A stretch of 64,000 nucleotides of DNA, taken from assembly GCA_900167215.1 (NCBI GenBank), contig FUZS01000006.1, positions 62,001 to 126,000 of the forward strand, written 5' to 3'. The notes beneath the pieces were generated by a model. It made no database searches and was not told where the DNA came from. It saw nothing but the letters and a program-made list of their open reading frames with translations. A program made the translations under genes and the position numbers. This document shows positions 63,583-64,000 of this stretch, piece after piece; position 1 is the stretch's first letter; each line of letters starts with the position of its first letter. This stretch comes from [Eubacterium] yurii (GTDB lineage: Bacteria > Bacillota > Clostridia > Peptostreptococcales > Filifactoraceae).

Positions 63583-63999
63583 TTATATATTTGCAATGAA
63601 ATGTGCAACATCTCTTGCGTCACCAAGAATGGCAAATTTCGCATGTCTAAAAATGGCGGAGTTCTTGTTGTTGTTTATTGCTATAATTTCACTGGCATTG
63701 ACGCTTCCAAGGTGTTGGACTGAACCTGATAAACCGAAGGCTATATATAATTTTGGGCTGACTGACAGTGCTGTCTTTCCCAATACTTTACTTTCATCTA
63801 CTAAGCCCATATCCTGAATTGGTCTTGTTGTTGCATAATGAGCATTCAACTTTTTTGCAATGGTCAAAATGTCTTCTATACCTTTTTCAGGATGATATCC
63901 TCTTCCAAAAGCTACTATTACTTCAGATTTTGCTAATGAATCCGAAGTTTTTCCTTTTTTATAATCATTAAATAATTTTGTAAATATTTCTTTTATCTG
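63583..63999 (-). CDS. etfA: electron transfer flavoprotein alpha subunit, 3' part only
   Basis: The frame is open to the window edge, so only the C-terminal ~138 residues are here. They match the FAD-binding domain: VIVAFGRGYHPEKGIEDILT, ATTRPIQDMGLVDE, and VSPKLYIAFGLSGSVQHLGS. Conserved FAD contacts are largely kept, though GKTG reads GKTA and the adenine-loop NKD reads NNN. EtfA pairs with EtfB to carry electrons to or from dehydrogenases, often bifurcating in anaerobes. etfB should lie beyond the edge. Confidence 0.9.
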   Translation of the reverse strand, partial: QIKEIFTKLFNDYKKGKTSDSLAKSEVIVAFGRGYHPEKGIEDILTIAKKLNAHYATTRPIQDMGLVDESKVLGKTALSVSPKLYIAFGLSGSVQHLGSVNASEIIAINNNKNSAIFRHAKFAILGDARDVAHFIANI

Positions 64000-64000
64000 T

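Overview
The window is a 64 kb stretch of AT-rich DNA (roughly 30% GC by eye) with dense, short-spaced genes, strong AGGAGG-type ribosome binding sites and frequent TTG/GTG starts. Gene content points to an anaerobic, low-GC Firmicute of the Clostridia: class III ribonucleotide reductase, clostridial 2[4Fe-4S] ferredoxin, Etf alpha, Prp-processed L27, MutS2, DegV, and RseC-like, RpiR and PerR/Fur proteins. A Peptostreptococcaceae/Peptoanaerobacter-like organism is my best guess from general resemblance only; no 16S or tRNA gene lies here. REGION 1 (1-9.7 kb) is housekeeping: the 3' part of mutS2, a metallophosphoesterase, a nucleoside kinase, topA, a radical SAM protein, then nrdD behind a pair of NrdR boxes spaced 31 bp apart. 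REGION 2 (9.8-14.8 kb) is an accessory two-gene module: a membrane protein with two Rossmann/RCK-like domains and a C-terminal RyR domain, then a TIR-transmembrane-beta-propeller protein 2 bp downstream. It looks like a TIR-based defence or stress-sensing system. It is followed by two copies of a MITE-like repeat. REGION 3 (15.2-24.1 kb) holds ddl with a coupled NUDIX hydrolase, a NadD-YqeK fusion, an LCP protein, rsfS, a Na/Pi cotransporter, a small thioredoxin and holA. REGION 4 (24.3-30.4 kb) is a pilMNO-type type IV pilus membrane-complex operon, extended by an acidic coiled-coil protein and a PRC-barrel gene that carries a frameshift. REGION 5 (30.5-49 kb) is mostly core: murC, a Fur/PerR regulator, argS, lepA, a GME-fold-like protein, ferredoxin, DegV, deoD, an EAL-HDOD protein, rlmD, yceG-telA, a HesB-like protein, zapA, nadE and pepA. 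REGION 6 (49-54.8 kb) has a metal efflux operon (ArsR regulator with a visible operator, a free HMA chaperone-like protein and a P1B ATPase), an RpiR regulator, a CobA-HemD fusion and an RseC-like protein. REGION 7 (55-59.5 kb) has rsmI, then a striking two-gene cassette: a Gly/Ser/Tyr-rich low-complexity protein whose stop codon overlaps the start of a glycosyltransferase-like (DUF6734-like, DxD) gene. A Crp/Fnr regulator and the L21 leader-rplU-prp-rpmA operon follow. REGION 8 (59.5-64 kb) is accessory: nested MITE-like repeats, an HxlR-controlled flavin oxidoreductase, two secreted TolC-fold proteins, and the 3' end of etfA cut by the window edge. At least two families of short palindromic intergenic repeats (about 100-140 bp, TATACTAA...TTAGTATA-like ends) are scattered through the window. 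The two most interesting candidates for a new system are the RyR/TIR pair and the Ser/Tyr-rich substrate plus glycosyltransferase pair. No rRNA, tRNA, CRISPR array, transposase or phage gene was found.
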